Source: Gammaproteobacteria bacterium
Lineage (GTDB): Bacteria > Pseudomonadota > Gammaproteobacteria > JABABF01
Assembly (NCBI GenBank): GCA_014238345.1
Contig: JABABF010000241.1
Coordinates: 1-21,040 of the forward strand
Reading direction: 5' to 3'
DNA length: 21,040 nucleotides
The notes under the pieces are model-generated. The model saw nothing but the letters and a program-made list of their open reading frames with translations. It was not told the origin of the DNA and did not search any database. This document shows, one piece after another, positions 1 through 8,361 of this stretch; within the stretch, counting starts at the first letter, position 1, and each line of letters begins with the position of its first letter. The position numbers and the translations under genes are program-made.

Positions 1-638
1 ATTTGCCTCCCGCACGTCTGCCAGACATGTTGCGTCGGGTCGGTTTTGGGGTGAGCTCTGGCAGTGGCTTCCCAGGGGAACAGGAAGGGCGCCTGCCACA
101 AGGCAATCAGCAGAATGATTTAGAACGAGCCGCATTGGCCTTTGGTCATGGCATGTCTGCCACGGTACTGCAATTGGCCAGAGCCTACGCTGTGTTCGGT
201 AGCGATGGTCTGTTACGCCCAGTCAGCCTGCAAAAGCGCCAGTCCTTGGCACCTGTAGCCGGCTTGCGGGTGATGGAGCCGGAGATTGCTCAACAGGTTC
301 GCGCAATGCTTGAGGGGGTAGTGTCTCCCGGTGGCACTGGGAGGCGCGCTACGCTACTAGCTTACCGTGCCCTAGGAAAAACTGGCACGGTACACAAGCC
401 CAGCAAGGATGGCTACGAGGACGACAAACACATCGCGATCTTTGCGGGGATTGCTCCCGCCTCTCGACCGCGCATCGTCACCGTAGTGATGGTGGACGAG
501 CCACGTGGCGGCTCTCATTTCGGAGGCAGTGTGTCAGCGCCCATTTTTGCCCGCGTGGCAGACTTTGCCCTGCGTTTGCTCAATGTGCCACCCGACCGGC
601 TACAAGTGGCCTTTTCACCGCAGCACAATGAGGGCTGA
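1..638 (+). CDS. ftsI: Peptidoglycan D,D-transpeptidase FtsI (PBP3), C-terminal part
   Basis: Septal class B penicillin-binding protein, which crosslinks new peptidoglycan at the division site with FtsW. Only the last ~211 codons are visible (reading frame from base 3); the start, membrane anchor and catalytic SxxK motif lie before the window. The KTG box of the transpeptidase fold is seen as GKTGT (bases 375-389), followed by the usual IAPASRPRI and GGSVSAPIF stretches, which match the end of E. coli FtsI closely. Upstream of the box, FGHGMSATVLQLARAYA corresponds to the family segment before the active-site strand. The gene ends with TGA four bases before murE. The TTG at base 3 is an artefact of the window edge, not a start codon. 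Confidence 0.95.
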   Translation, partial: LPPARLPDMLRRVGFGVSSGSGFPGEQEGRLPQGNQQNDLERAALAFGHGMSATVLQLARAYAVFGSDGLLRPVSLQKRQSLAPVAGLRVMEPEIAQQVRAMLEGVVSPGGTGRRATLLAYRALGKTGTVHKPSKDGYEDDKHIAIFAGIAPASRPRIVTVVMVDEPRGGSHFGGSVSAPIFARVADFALRLLNVPPDRLQVAFSPQHNEG

Positions 639-642
639 TACG

Positions 643-2160
643 ATGATGGCCGCACTGCAATCGCAACCACTCAGCGCGTTGTTGCCAGTGGACTGTGAAC
701 CAGCGCTCGCCGATTGCGAGGTCAGGGGCTTAGCCTTGGACAGTCGGCTAGTGCGCCCAGGGGATTTGTTTTGCGCGTTGCGAGGTGCGAGTGACGATGG
801 GCGCGACTTCATCACTGATGCCGCTCAGCGCGGTGCTTCTGCAGTACTGATCGATACGGACCCCAGCTATACGCCGCCTGAGTTGTCGGTGCCAGTGGTG
901 TATTTGTCCAATTTGCGCCACCAACTCAGCGCCATTGCCGATCGTTTCTATGATGCCCCCTCAGCGCATCTGGCGGTCACAGCAGTCACCGGTACTGACG
1001 GCAAGACCTCGGTGTGCCACCTCTACGCTACCGCCCGCGCGCACCTAACGGATGACCGTTGCGGAATGATAGGCAGTTTGGGTTGCCGTGTTGTCGGTCG
1101 CGGCACCAGCGCATTAGATGAAGCAACGGGGATGACGACACCCAATCCCTTCAATTTGCAACGTCTATTAGCTTTGCTACGCCGTGAAGGCATCGCGGCG
1201 GTGGCATTGGAAATCAGTTCGCACGCCCTGGAGCAGAGGCGAGCTGAGGCGGTGCGCATCCACATTGCTGTATTGACCAATCTGGCACGAGACCATCTCG
1301 ATTACCACGGCTCTTTTGAGGCTTACCGTGCGGCCAAGGCGCGGTTGTTCACATGTGACGGGCTGGTTGCCGTAGTACTCAATGCCGACGATTCATTCAG
1401 CAATATTTTGTCACCCGAGCTGGCTGTTGGCCTGCGTGTACTGCGTTATAGCCTCGAATCATCCGCCGTTGAGTTGCATGTCGAATCCTTATGCTTAGAT
1501 GTTGATGGCATTCATTGCCAGCTCTGTATTGACGATGAGCGGGTACCTTTTGAGAGCACCTTGTGTGGGCGCTTTAACCTCCAAAACCTGCTGGCCGCCG
1601 CCGCTGCACTGGTGGCCGAAGACCGCTGGAGCGCACAGGAAATCGCTGGGGCTCTGGCGGTTGCGAAGCCGCCGCCGGGACGGCTTGAGCGAGTGGAGAA
1701 TCAGCTGGGGATCACGGTGTGGGTGGATTATGCGCACACGCCGCAGGGCTTGACAGCGGTGCTGGAAGCGTTGCGTAGCTGCGGTAGTGTGGGTCAATTG
1801 TGGTGCGTGTTTGGCTGTGGCGGTGAACGCGATGCCGCTAAGCGCCCGCTGATGGGGGAGGTGGCCGAGCGCTTGGCCGATCGCGTGGTGCTGAGCGATG
1901 ACAACCCACGTGGCGAGAGCTCCGAGGCCATCCTAGAGGAGATTCAACGCGGTATGGCCGCGCCGCAGAAGGCTTTGGTCGAGCCGGACCGGCAACGGGC
2001 TATAGAAGTAGCCATCGCGGCTTGTGGTAGGGGGGATCAAGTGTTGATAGCGGGCAAGGGCTGTGAGGATCGCCAATGGTTGGCTAGCGGTTGCGTTGCA
2101 CACAGCGATGTCGCGGCGGCGCAGTCAGTGCTACGGCGATTAGAGGGTGTATCAGGGTGA
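643..2160 (+). CDS. murE: UDP-MurNAc-L-Ala-D-Glu:meso-diaminopimelate ligase
   Basis: Cytoplasmic Mur ligase that adds the third stem-peptide residue to UDP-MurNAc-L-Ala-D-Glu using ATP. About 505 residues from ATG 643, the usual length. The P-loop is GTDGKT (residues 117-122), with Asp where E. coli has Asn. The lysine expected to be carbamylated lies in AYRAAKARLF near residue 232. DNPR at 420-423 is the family motif for meso-DAP rather than lysine, so a DAP-type wall is predicted. The open frame extends upstream to base 505 inside ftsI, but ATG 643 has AGGG (631-634) eight bases upstream and fits the family N-terminus. ATG 646 is an alternative start. The stop overlaps the murF start by one base. 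Confidence 0.96.
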   Translation: MMAALQSQPLSALLPVDCEPALADCEVRGLALDSRLVRPGDLFCALRGASDDGRDFITDAAQRGASAVLIDTDPSYTPPELSVPVVYLSNLRHQLSAIADRFYDAPSAHLAVTAVTGTDGKTSVCHLYATARAHLTDDRCGMIGSLGCRVVGRGTSALDEATGMTTPNPFNLQRLLALLRREGIAAVALEISSHALEQRRAEAVRIHIAVLTNLARDHLDYHGSFEAYRAAKARLFTCDGLVAVVLNADDSFSNILSPELAVGLRVLRYSLESSAVELHVESLCLDVDGIHCQLCIDDERVPFESTLCGRFNLQNLLAAAAALVAEDRWSAQEIAGALAVAKPPPGRLERVENQLGITVWVDYAHTPQGLTAVLEALRSCGSVGQLWCVFGCGGERDAAKRPLMGEVAERLADRVVLSDDNPRGESSEAILEEIQRGMAAPQKALVEPDRQRAIEVAIAACGRGDQVLIAGKGCEDRQWLASGCVAHSDVAAAQSVLRRLEGVSG

Positions 2161-3533
2161 TGTCGGCTATGTTTTTGAGTGAGGCGGCGCGCGAGCTGGG
2201 AGGGGTGTTACACGGCGCTGATACACAGTTTTCAGCGGTCGGCACACACAGTGGCCAATTGCCAGCGCAGGGGCTGTTTGTGGCGTTGCGTGGGGAGCGG
2301 CACGATGGTCACGATTTTCTGGATGAGGCGGTAGCCGCTGGTGCTGTGGGAGCGGTGCTCAGTCAGCCGACGACCCTGGAGTTGCCCTGTGTGCAGGTGG
2401 CTGATACAGCCGTGGCTTTGGCGCAGCTCGGCGCATTGAACCGCTGTCGCTTTCGGGCACCACTGCTCGCGGTGACTGGTAGCGCTGGCAAGACGAGTTG
2501 CACACGCATGATCGCCCATATCCTAGCGCGTGGTGGATCGGTGTTACATCCTGAGCGCAGCTTCAACAACGCTGTTGGTGTGCCGTTGACTTTGTTGACT
2601 TTGTCGCCTGAACACAGCGCTGCGGTTGTGGAGATCGGTGCCTCGGCACCTGGCGAGATCGCCGAGCTGGCGGCATTGGCGCAACCAGATGTGGCGGTGA
2701 TCTGCAATGCCTTACCCGCGCATTTGTCAGGCTTTGGTGATCTGGAGGGTGTTGTGCAGGCTAAGGGAGAGATACTCGACCAGTTGCCAGCCACTGGTTA
2801 TGCGGTACTCAATCGTGATGACCCAGCCTTTGACTGTTGGGCGCAACGGACGGGCGACCGCCAGCTGCTCAGCTTTGGCTGCTCAGAACAGGCCGATTTT
2901 CAAGTATTGAACCCACAGCCCGATGCGGCTTGTGGAATTTCTTTTACATTGCGTTCAACGCTCGGGGAATGTTCGGTGCGGTTGCAGGTGCCAGGAGTGC
3001 ATAGCGCGCTGTTGGCAGCGGCAGCGGCAGCCGCCGCCCACGCTGTGGGCCGCAGCTTAGTGGACATCTGTACGGGTCTTGAGGCAATGCGCCCACTGCC
3101 GGGGCGCATGCAGGTGGTACGTGAAGCTGACCCGCTGGTCATTGATGATAGTTACAACGCCAATCCCGGCGCGGTGATCGCCATGATAGCTGTGCTATCT
3201 CACTGTCCAGAGCCGCGTTTGCTGCTACTTGGACAGATGACAGAATTGGGGGCTGACAGCGCTGAGTGGCACCGTGAGGTCGGGTTGCAGGCGCGCCGTG
3301 CCAACATTGAAGCGCTGGCTTGTTGCGGCATTGAAGCCGCCCCCGCAGCTGAGGGATTTGGCGCTGCCGGGCAACATTTTGATACGGTGTCTGAACTGTT
3401 GGTCGCGCTGCCCGCCTTGGCGGCTGATAGCGCCTCTATCTTGGTCAAAGGTTCGCGTCTTGCGGCAATGGAGACGGTGGTTGAACAATTGTTGCAGGGC
3501 AGTGCCAAGACCGCTGTGGCGAGGGAGTCCTAA
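2160..3533 (+). CDS. murF: UDP-MurNAc-tripeptide:D-Ala-D-Ala ligase
   Basis: Mur ligase that attaches D-alanyl-D-alanine to the UDP-MurNAc tripeptide, finishing the cytoplasmic precursor. About 457 residues from ATG 2160, which shares one base with the murE stop (TGATG). The frame is open further upstream to 2091, but that part only covers the end of murE. The ATP loop GSAGKTS is at residues 107-113. The family segments FNNAVGVPLTLL, AHLSGFGDLEGV, DDSYNANPGA and ILVKGSRLAAME are all present. Where many MurF proteins read GN.NN and GAN..GEI, this one has SFNN and GASAPGEI, ordinary divergence. The D-Ala-D-Ala substrate comes from ddl further along the same gene string. Confidence 0.95.
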   Translation: MSAMFLSEAARELGGVLHGADTQFSAVGTHSGQLPAQGLFVALRGERHDGHDFLDEAVAAGAVGAVLSQPTTLELPCVQVADTAVALAQLGALNRCRFRAPLLAVTGSAGKTSCTRMIAHILARGGSVLHPERSFNNAVGVPLTLLTLSPEHSAAVVEIGASAPGEIAELAALAQPDVAVICNALPAHLSGFGDLEGVVQAKGEILDQLPATGYAVLNRDDPAFDCWAQRTGDRQLLSFGCSEQADFQVLNPQPDAACGISFTLRSTLGECSVRLQVPGVHSALLAAAAAAAAHAVGRSLVDICTGLEAMRPLPGRMQVVREADPLVIDDSYNANPGAVIAMIAVLSHCPEPRLLLLGQMTELGADSAEWHREVGLQARRANIEALACCGIEAAPAAEGFGAAGQHFDTVSELLVALPALAADSASILVKGSRLAAMETVVEQLLQGSAKTAVARES

Positions 3534-3536
3534 GTC

Positions 3537-4622
3537 GTGTTGCTACAGTTGTCCAGTGTCTTGGAGTCGTCTTGGGGGATCTTGTCTGCTGTGCAGTACC
3601 TCAGCTTGCGGGCTATTCTCAGCGCACTCACTGCCTTTGGTGTCTCGTTATTGTTCGGCCCCGGACTGGTGCGTTGGTACACAGCGCGCAATATCTCCCA
3701 GTCAGTTCGCGCTCTTGGGCCCCAGAGCCACCAAAGCAAAGATGGCACCCCGACGATGGGTGGAGTGCTGATCTTGGCATCGGTATTTGGCAGTGTATTG
3801 CTGTGGGGGGATCTTTCCAATCGCTACCTGTGGCTGGTGATGGGGGTGACTTTTGTCTTTGGTTTGATCGGTTGGTTTGACGACCACTGCAAGGTGACTA
3901 AGTCCAGCTCCGCAGGGCTCAGTGCCCGCTTAAAACTCTTTTGGCAGTCGGTGGCCGCCCTGTCTGCCGCTGGTGTGTTGCTCTACTTGGCCACCTCTCC
4001 GTCACATACCCACTTATTAATGCCTTTTTTCAAGAATGTGGCCTTAGATCTCGGGGCGGTGGGCTTTGTGCTGTTCAGCTCCTTGGTTATTATCGGTAGT
4101 AGCAATGCGGTTAACCTCACCGATGGTTTGGATGGTCTGGCCATCATGCCAGTAGTGATGGTCGGTGGAGCGCTCGGCATCATCGCTTATTTGGCTGGGC
4201 ATGTGGGATTTTCCGAGTACCTGTATATCCCCTATGTACCCGATAGTGGGGAGCTGGCGATTTTTTGTGCCGCCCTGTGTGGAGGTGGACTCGGCTTCCT
4301 GTGGTTCAATACTTATCCGGCTCAAATTTTCATGGGTGATGTCGGTGCGCTGGCACTCGGTGCGGCACTCGGCACCTTGGCAATCATCACGCGTCACGAA
4401 TTGGTCTTCTGCCTGATGTCTGGGATTTTCGTGTTGGAGACGGTGTCCGTGATAGCGCAGGTCGCCTCGTACAAACTTACGGGTCGGCGCGTATTTATGA
4501 TGGCACCGATACACCATCATTTTGAATTGAAAGGTTGGCCAGAGCCACGCGTGATAGTGCGCTTTTGGATCATCACGGTCATGTTGGTATTGACTGGCCT
4601 TGCCACGTTGAAGTTGCGTTAG
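3537..4622 (+). CDS. mraY: Phospho-N-acetylmuramoyl-pentapeptide transferase
   Basis: Inner-membrane enzyme that moves phospho-MurNAc-pentapeptide onto undecaprenyl phosphate to form lipid I. It has 361 residues, about the E. coli length (360). Catalytic-site residues are visible: the Asp pair D115/D116 in WFDDH, the NAVNLTDGLDGLA segment, D268 in FMGDVG, and the histidine triplet in APIHHHFELKGWPE. The sequence is rich in hydrophobic segments, as expected for ten membrane helices. The start is GTG 3537, three bases after murF, with GAGGGAG (3521-3527) nine bases upstream. The next gene is ftsW, ten bases on; in most gammaproteobacteria murD would sit here. Confidence 0.96.
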   Translation: MLLQLSSVLESSWGILSAVQYLSLRAILSALTAFGVSLLFGPGLVRWYTARNISQSVRALGPQSHQSKDGTPTMGGVLILASVFGSVLLWGDLSNRYLWLVMGVTFVFGLIGWFDDHCKVTKSSSAGLSARLKLFWQSVAALSAAGVLLYLATSPSHTHLLMPFFKNVALDLGAVGFVLFSSLVIIGSSNAVNLTDGLDGLAIMPVVMVGGALGIIAYLAGHVGFSEYLYIPYVPDSGELAIFCAALCGGGLGFLWFNTYPAQIFMGDVGALALGAALGTLAIITRHELVFCLMSGIFVLETVSVIAQVASYKLTGRRVFMMAPIHHHFELKGWPEPRVIVRFWIITVMLVLTGLATLKLR

Positions 4623-4632
4623 GGGTGGGGCG

Positions 4633-5838
4633 ATGGCATCGGTATCAACAGTCACCACTTCGCGCGAAGTCTCACCGGTTGAGTTGTGGCGCCATACTCT
4701 GGGTGCGGGGGACGCAACACTGGTACTGTCCGTGCTGGCCTTACTCTGCACGGGCATTGTCATGGTGGCCTCGGCCTCCATTGAATACGCCGGTGAGAAC
4801 TACGGCGATATTTGGTATTTTTTACGGCATCACCTCATCTATGTGAGTGTGGGGATTGGTTTGGCACTGGCACTGGCGTGGGTGCCGATCAATTTTTGGG
4901 CGAGCTGGGGGGCGTTGCTACTGATGCTGGGGGCGCTGTCGTTGCTGGCCTTGGTGCTGGTGCCGGGTATCGGCCAAGAGGTCAATGGCAGTCGCCGCTG
5001 GCTCAGTTTCGGACCGTTGCGTCTGCAACCATCAGAATTGGCCAAGTTCTGTTTTATTGCCTACCTCGCTGCATACATCGTCAAGCATCGTCAAAATTTG
5101 CGGGATGGCCGCAGTGCACTGGTCGGCCTGCTGATGTTGCTTGGGTTGGTGACAGCGCTGTTGCTGAGTGAACCCGATTTGGGAACCGCTGTCGTGATCG
5201 CCCTGACCTCGCTGGGGGTCTTGTTTCTCACTGGGGTGCGGCTGTCGAATTTTCTCGTCCTCGGGGCGATAGCAGTTGGAGCCTGTGGTGCGCTGGCGCT
5301 GAGCTCTCCCTACCGCCTGCGCCGTCTGCAATCTTTTTTAGACCCATGGTCTGACCCGCTCAATGGTGGCTACCAGTTGATTCAGTCACTGATTGCCTAC
5401 GGTCGCGGCGAGTGGTTTGGCCTGGGATTGGGGCACAGCATCCAAAAACAATTCTTCCTGCCCGAATCACACACAGACTTCATTTTCTCGGTGTTGGCAG
5501 AGGAATTGGGTTTGGTCGGCGTGGTCGGGTTGATCGGCCTGCTGTCGCTACTGGTGGCGCGCCTGTTGGTGGTTGGTCGCCGCGCCGAGTGTGCGGGGCA
5601 ATATTTTGCCGCTTGTTTCTGCTACGGTGTCGGCATCCTATTCGCAGTGCAGTCATTCATCAATATCGGCATGACAGCGGGTCTGTTGCCGACCAAGGGA
5701 CTGACCTTGCCTTTTATCAGCTACGGCGGCAGTAGCCTGGTTGTTAGTTGCATGATGATCGGTGTGGTGTTGCGCATTGAACATGAATTATCCGGCGGCT
5801 GTCTAGTGCCCAGCGTCCGACGGCGCAATCTGCCATGA
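4633..5838 (+). CDS. ftsW: Septal peptidoglycan glycosyltransferase FtsW (SEDS family)
   Basis: Multi-pass inner-membrane SEDS protein that polymerises lipid II into septal glycan strands in complex with FtsI, whose gene end opens this window. 401 residues. Seen: NGSRRWLSFGPLRLQPSELAK, the SEPDLGTA stretch, the extracellular catalytic segment PESHTDFIF with the presumed catalytic Asp at 282, and the FISYGGSSL signature near the end. The start ATG 4633 follows a purine-rich GGGGTGGGG run. A hydrophilic N-terminal tail of about 30 residues precedes the first membrane helix. The stop overlaps the murG start as ATGA. RodA is the paralogue alternative; the dcw position decides for FtsW. Confidence 0.95.
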   Translation: MASVSTVTTSREVSPVELWRHTLGAGDATLVLSVLALLCTGIVMVASASIEYAGENYGDIWYFLRHHLIYVSVGIGLALALAWVPINFWASWGALLLMLGALSLLALVLVPGIGQEVNGSRRWLSFGPLRLQPSELAKFCFIAYLAAYIVKHRQNLRDGRSALVGLLMLLGLVTALLLSEPDLGTAVVIALTSLGVLFLTGVRLSNFLVLGAIAVGACGALALSSPYRLRRLQSFLDPWSDPLNGGYQLIQSLIAYGRGEWFGLGLGHSIQKQFFLPESHTDFIFSVLAEELGLVGVVGLIGLLSLLVARLLVVGRRAECAGQYFAACFCYGVGILFAVQSFINIGMTAGLLPTKGLTLPFISYGGSSLVVSCMMIGVVLRIEHELSGGCLVPSVRRRNLP

Positions 5839-6926
5839 CGGCTACGGTGTTGATCATGGCGGGGGGGACGGGTGGTCATGTATTCCCGGCGTTGGCAGTG
5901 GCCGAGCAGCTGGCACGCCGCGGTCTAGCCGCCCACTGGCTCGGGGCGGGGCAGCCATTAGAGGGGCGCGTTGTGCCTCAGGCGGGCATTCCACTGGAAA
6001 CGGTGCCAGTGTCCGGGTTGCGCGGTCGGGTCGGGTTGGCTTGGTTGATGTCCGTGCCGAGTCTGGTTGTCGCAGTGTTGCGGGTGGGTTGCTTGATCCG
6101 GCGGTTGCGCCCACGCTGTGTGCTGGGTATGGGCGGTTATGCCTGTGGTCCCGGCGGTTTGGCCGCTTGGCTGTGCCGTTGTCCATTGCTATTGCATGAG
6201 CAAAATGCTGTGCCCTCACTGACGGGTCGCTTGTTAGCGCCGCTGGCAGCGCGCTATCTGGCAGGTTTTCCAGATACCCAGACAACGGGGCAGTTTTACA
6301 CTGGTAATCCGGTGCGCTCAAGTTTTCTTGGTTTGCCGCCACCCGCTGAGCGCTGGGCACAGCCCGATCGGTCGGCAGCAGCCTCTCGCTTGCGGTTGTT
6401 GGTGCTCGGCGGCAGCCAAGGAGCCGCCGCGCTGAATAGGGCATTGCCGCAGGCTCTGTCGCTGATGCCGCAGGCTATTCGTCCCCAAGTCATTCACCAG
6501 TGTGGTGAGCGCCATGAATTCCGGTTGCGGGCAGACTACCAGAGCTGCGGTGTAGAGGCGCAAGTCCGACCGTTTGTTGAAGACATGGCAGAAGTCTATC
6601 AATGGGCGGATGTGGCCTTGTGTCGTGCCGGGGCGCTGACCTTGGCCGAGCTAGCTGCTGTCGGGCTCGGTGCCTTGCTGGTGCCGCTGCCCCATTCAGC
6701 TGGGGATCACCAGCGAGCCAATGCGCGCTTTTTTTCCCGAGCGGGGGCTGCCGTGCTATTGGAAGAGGATGAATTGCGGGAGGCGGAACGGCTTGCGCAA
6801 CGCCTCAGCCAGCTGTGTAGCAACCGTAGCACCCTGCTGACGATGGCCGAAGCGGCGCATGGTATGGCCGAGCCCGAGGCGGCCGCGCGGGTCGTTGAGC
6901 AGTGCGAGGCAGTGATGCATGGCTAA
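5835..6926 (+). CDS. murG: Undecaprenyl-PP-MurNAc-pentapeptide GlcNAc transferase
   Basis: Peripheral inner-membrane GT28 glycosyltransferase that adds GlcNAc from UDP-GlcNAc to lipid I, yielding lipid II. 363 residues. The N-terminal glycine-rich loop GGTGGHVFPALAVA (from residue 10) and GMGGYACGPGGLAA form the acceptor side. HEQNAVPSLTGR corresponds to the family HEQN motif; the usual Asn after LT is Gly here. The donor side has LVLGGSQGA, CRAGALTLAELAA and PLPHSAGDHQRANA. The start ATG 5835 overlaps the ftsW stop by four bases with no strong ribosome site, so translational coupling is likely. The C-terminus overlaps murC by eight bases. Confidence 0.95.
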   Translation: MTATVLIMAGGTGGHVFPALAVAEQLARRGLAAHWLGAGQPLEGRVVPQAGIPLETVPVSGLRGRVGLAWLMSVPSLVVAVLRVGCLIRRLRPRCVLGMGGYACGPGGLAAWLCRCPLLLHEQNAVPSLTGRLLAPLAARYLAGFPDTQTTGQFYTGNPVRSSFLGLPPPAERWAQPDRSAAASRLRLLVLGGSQGAAALNRALPQALSLMPQAIRPQVIHQCGERHEFRLRADYQSCGVEAQVRPFVEDMAEVYQWADVALCRAGALTLAELAAVGLGALLVPLPHSAGDHQRANARFFSRAGAAVLLEEDELREAERLAQRLSQLCSNRSTLLTMAEAAHGMAEPEAAARVVEQCEAVMHG

Positions 6927-8361
6927 CGTGGCTCGGAAAATAGCGGCTTTGGGGCATCAGGCGATGGGTCGGGTGCGCCGGATCCATCTGATCGGTATTG
7001 GCGGTGTTGGCATGTGCGGCATCGCCGAGGTGTTGCTCAATCAAGGCTATGTGGTCAGCGGCTCCGATCTGGTCGACAGCGCGACGGTGCGCCGCCTGCG
7101 TTCACTCGGTGCTGTGGTGCATTGTGGGCACGATGCTGATTACATATCAGGGGCTGATGTCGTGGTGCGATCCAGCGCAATTAGCGATGATAATCCCGAG
7201 CTGAGTGCTGCTCATGCACGACGGGTGCCAGTGGTGCCCCGTGCCCAAATGCTGGCTGAATTGATGCGTTTTCGCTACTCGGTGGCGGTGGCAGGCACCC
7301 ATGGCAAGACCTCCACGACCAGTCTCATCGCAGCAGTGCTGGCGGCGGGGGGGCTCGATCCGACTTTTGTCATTGGTGGGGTGTTGAACAGTCTTGGCTC
7401 GGCGGCGCGGCTCGGCGGTGGCGATTATTTGGTCGCTGAGGCCGATGAGAGCGATATCTCCTTCCTCCATCTGTTGCCGATGCTGGCTGTGATCACCAAT
7501 ATTGAGCCCGAACACATGGATAATTACGGTGGTGATTTTGCCAAGGTGCGGAGCAGCTATCTGGAGTTCATCCATAACCTGCCCTTTTATGGGTTGGTGG
7601 TACTCTGCGCCGACGATCTGGTGCTGTCTGAGCTGCGCCCACAGATTGCCAGACCGCAGCTTAGTTATGGCTTCGCTGCCGACGCGGATTTTCGCATCGT
7701 AGATTTTCAGGTGGATGGGGTCGGTAGCCGCTTTTCCCTGCGCCGTCCTGAGGGCAAGCCGCTGTCGCTCAGTGTGCCGTTGCCAGGTCGCCACAATGCC
7801 CAGAATGTGGCGGCTGCCGTGGCGGTAGGCAGTGCCGAGGGACTTGATGACGGCATGCTGCGCAGTGGCGTGGAGAGTTTCCAAGGGGTGCATCGGCGCT
7901 TCCAAGTGCGCGGGGATTTCTCAGTGACAGGAGGTGAGGTTTGTCTGCTTGATGACTACGGGCACCACCCGACCGAAGTCGCGGTTACGATTGAGGCTAT
8001 CCGCGAGATCTGGCCCCAGCGGCGTCTGTTGATGATCTACCAGCCGCATCGCTACTCTCGCACCCGCGATTTGTACGAAGATTTTGTCGCGGTGCTCTCG
8101 CAGGTGGATGTGCTGGTATTGATGGAAGTGTATGCAGCGGGGGAAGAGCCCTATCCCGGCATTGATGGACGCGGTCTGTGCGGTAGTCTGCGCAATCGCG
8201 GGCGCATTGATCCGGTGTTTGCTCCCGACTGCGCGGCGGTGTTGCATGTCTTGCCCGACCTACTGAGACCCGACGATATCGTCCTGACCCAAGGTGCTGG
8301 GAATGTGGGTGAGTTATCAGTTGAACTAGCCACTCAGCTGGGTGCTGGAGGAATGGCATGA
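6919..8361 (+). CDS. murC: UDP-N-acetylmuramate:L-alanine ligase
   Basis: First Mur ligase, joining L-alanine to UDP-MurNAc. 480 residues. Seen: the UDP-binding GIGGVGMCGIAEVLL, the ATP loop GTHGKT (residues 126-131), LVAEADESD, ITNIEPEHMDNYGGDF, and DDYGHHPTEV with YQPHRYSRTRDLYEDF in the C-terminal domain. These match P. aeruginosa MurC well. ATG 6919 lies inside the murG end, with GAGG about ten bases upstream; ATG 6964 (MGRVRRIHL) is an alternative start that loses only a non-conserved leader. The stop overlaps ddl as ATGA. Its product would normally go to MurD, whose gene is absent from this window. Confidence 0.95.
   Translation: MANVARKIAALGHQAMGRVRRIHLIGIGGVGMCGIAEVLLNQGYVVSGSDLVDSATVRRLRSLGAVVHCGHDADYISGADVVVRSSAISDDNPELSAAHARRVPVVPRAQMLAELMRFRYSVAVAGTHGKTSTTSLIAAVLAAGGLDPTFVIGGVLNSLGSAARLGGGDYLVAEADESDISFLHLLPMLAVITNIEPEHMDNYGGDFAKVRSSYLEFIHNLPFYGLVVLCADDLVLSELRPQIARPQLSYGFAADADFRIVDFQVDGVGSRFSLRRPEGKPLSLSVPLPGRHNAQNVAAAVAVGSAEGLDDGMLRSGVESFQGVHRRFQVRGDFSVTGGEVCLLDDYGHHPTEVAVTIEAIREIWPQRRLLMIYQPHRYSRTRDLYEDFVAVLSQVDVLVLMEVYAAGEEPYPGIDGRGLCGSLRNRGRIDPVFAPDCAAVLHVLPDLLRPDDIVLTQGAGNVGELSVELATQLGAGGMA

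Noticed and set aside
505..642. N-terminal extension of murE inside ftsI
   Set aside because: It reads ftsI codons in another frame; ATG 643 has a ribosome site and fits the family start.
4044..4781. 245-codon minus-strand open frame across mraY and the ftsW start
   Set aside because: Antisense to two conserved genes; its translation is rich in His/Gln/Thr with no domain or hydrophobic pattern.
5854..6444. 196-codon minus-strand open frame inside murG
   Set aside because: Low-complexity Pro/Arg/Ala translation opposite conserved murG codons; no family resemblance.
7147..7905. 252-codon open frame on the minus strand inside murC
   Set aside because: It lies wholly opposite a well-conserved murC, has no recognisable domain and no ribosome site; a by-product of codon bias.
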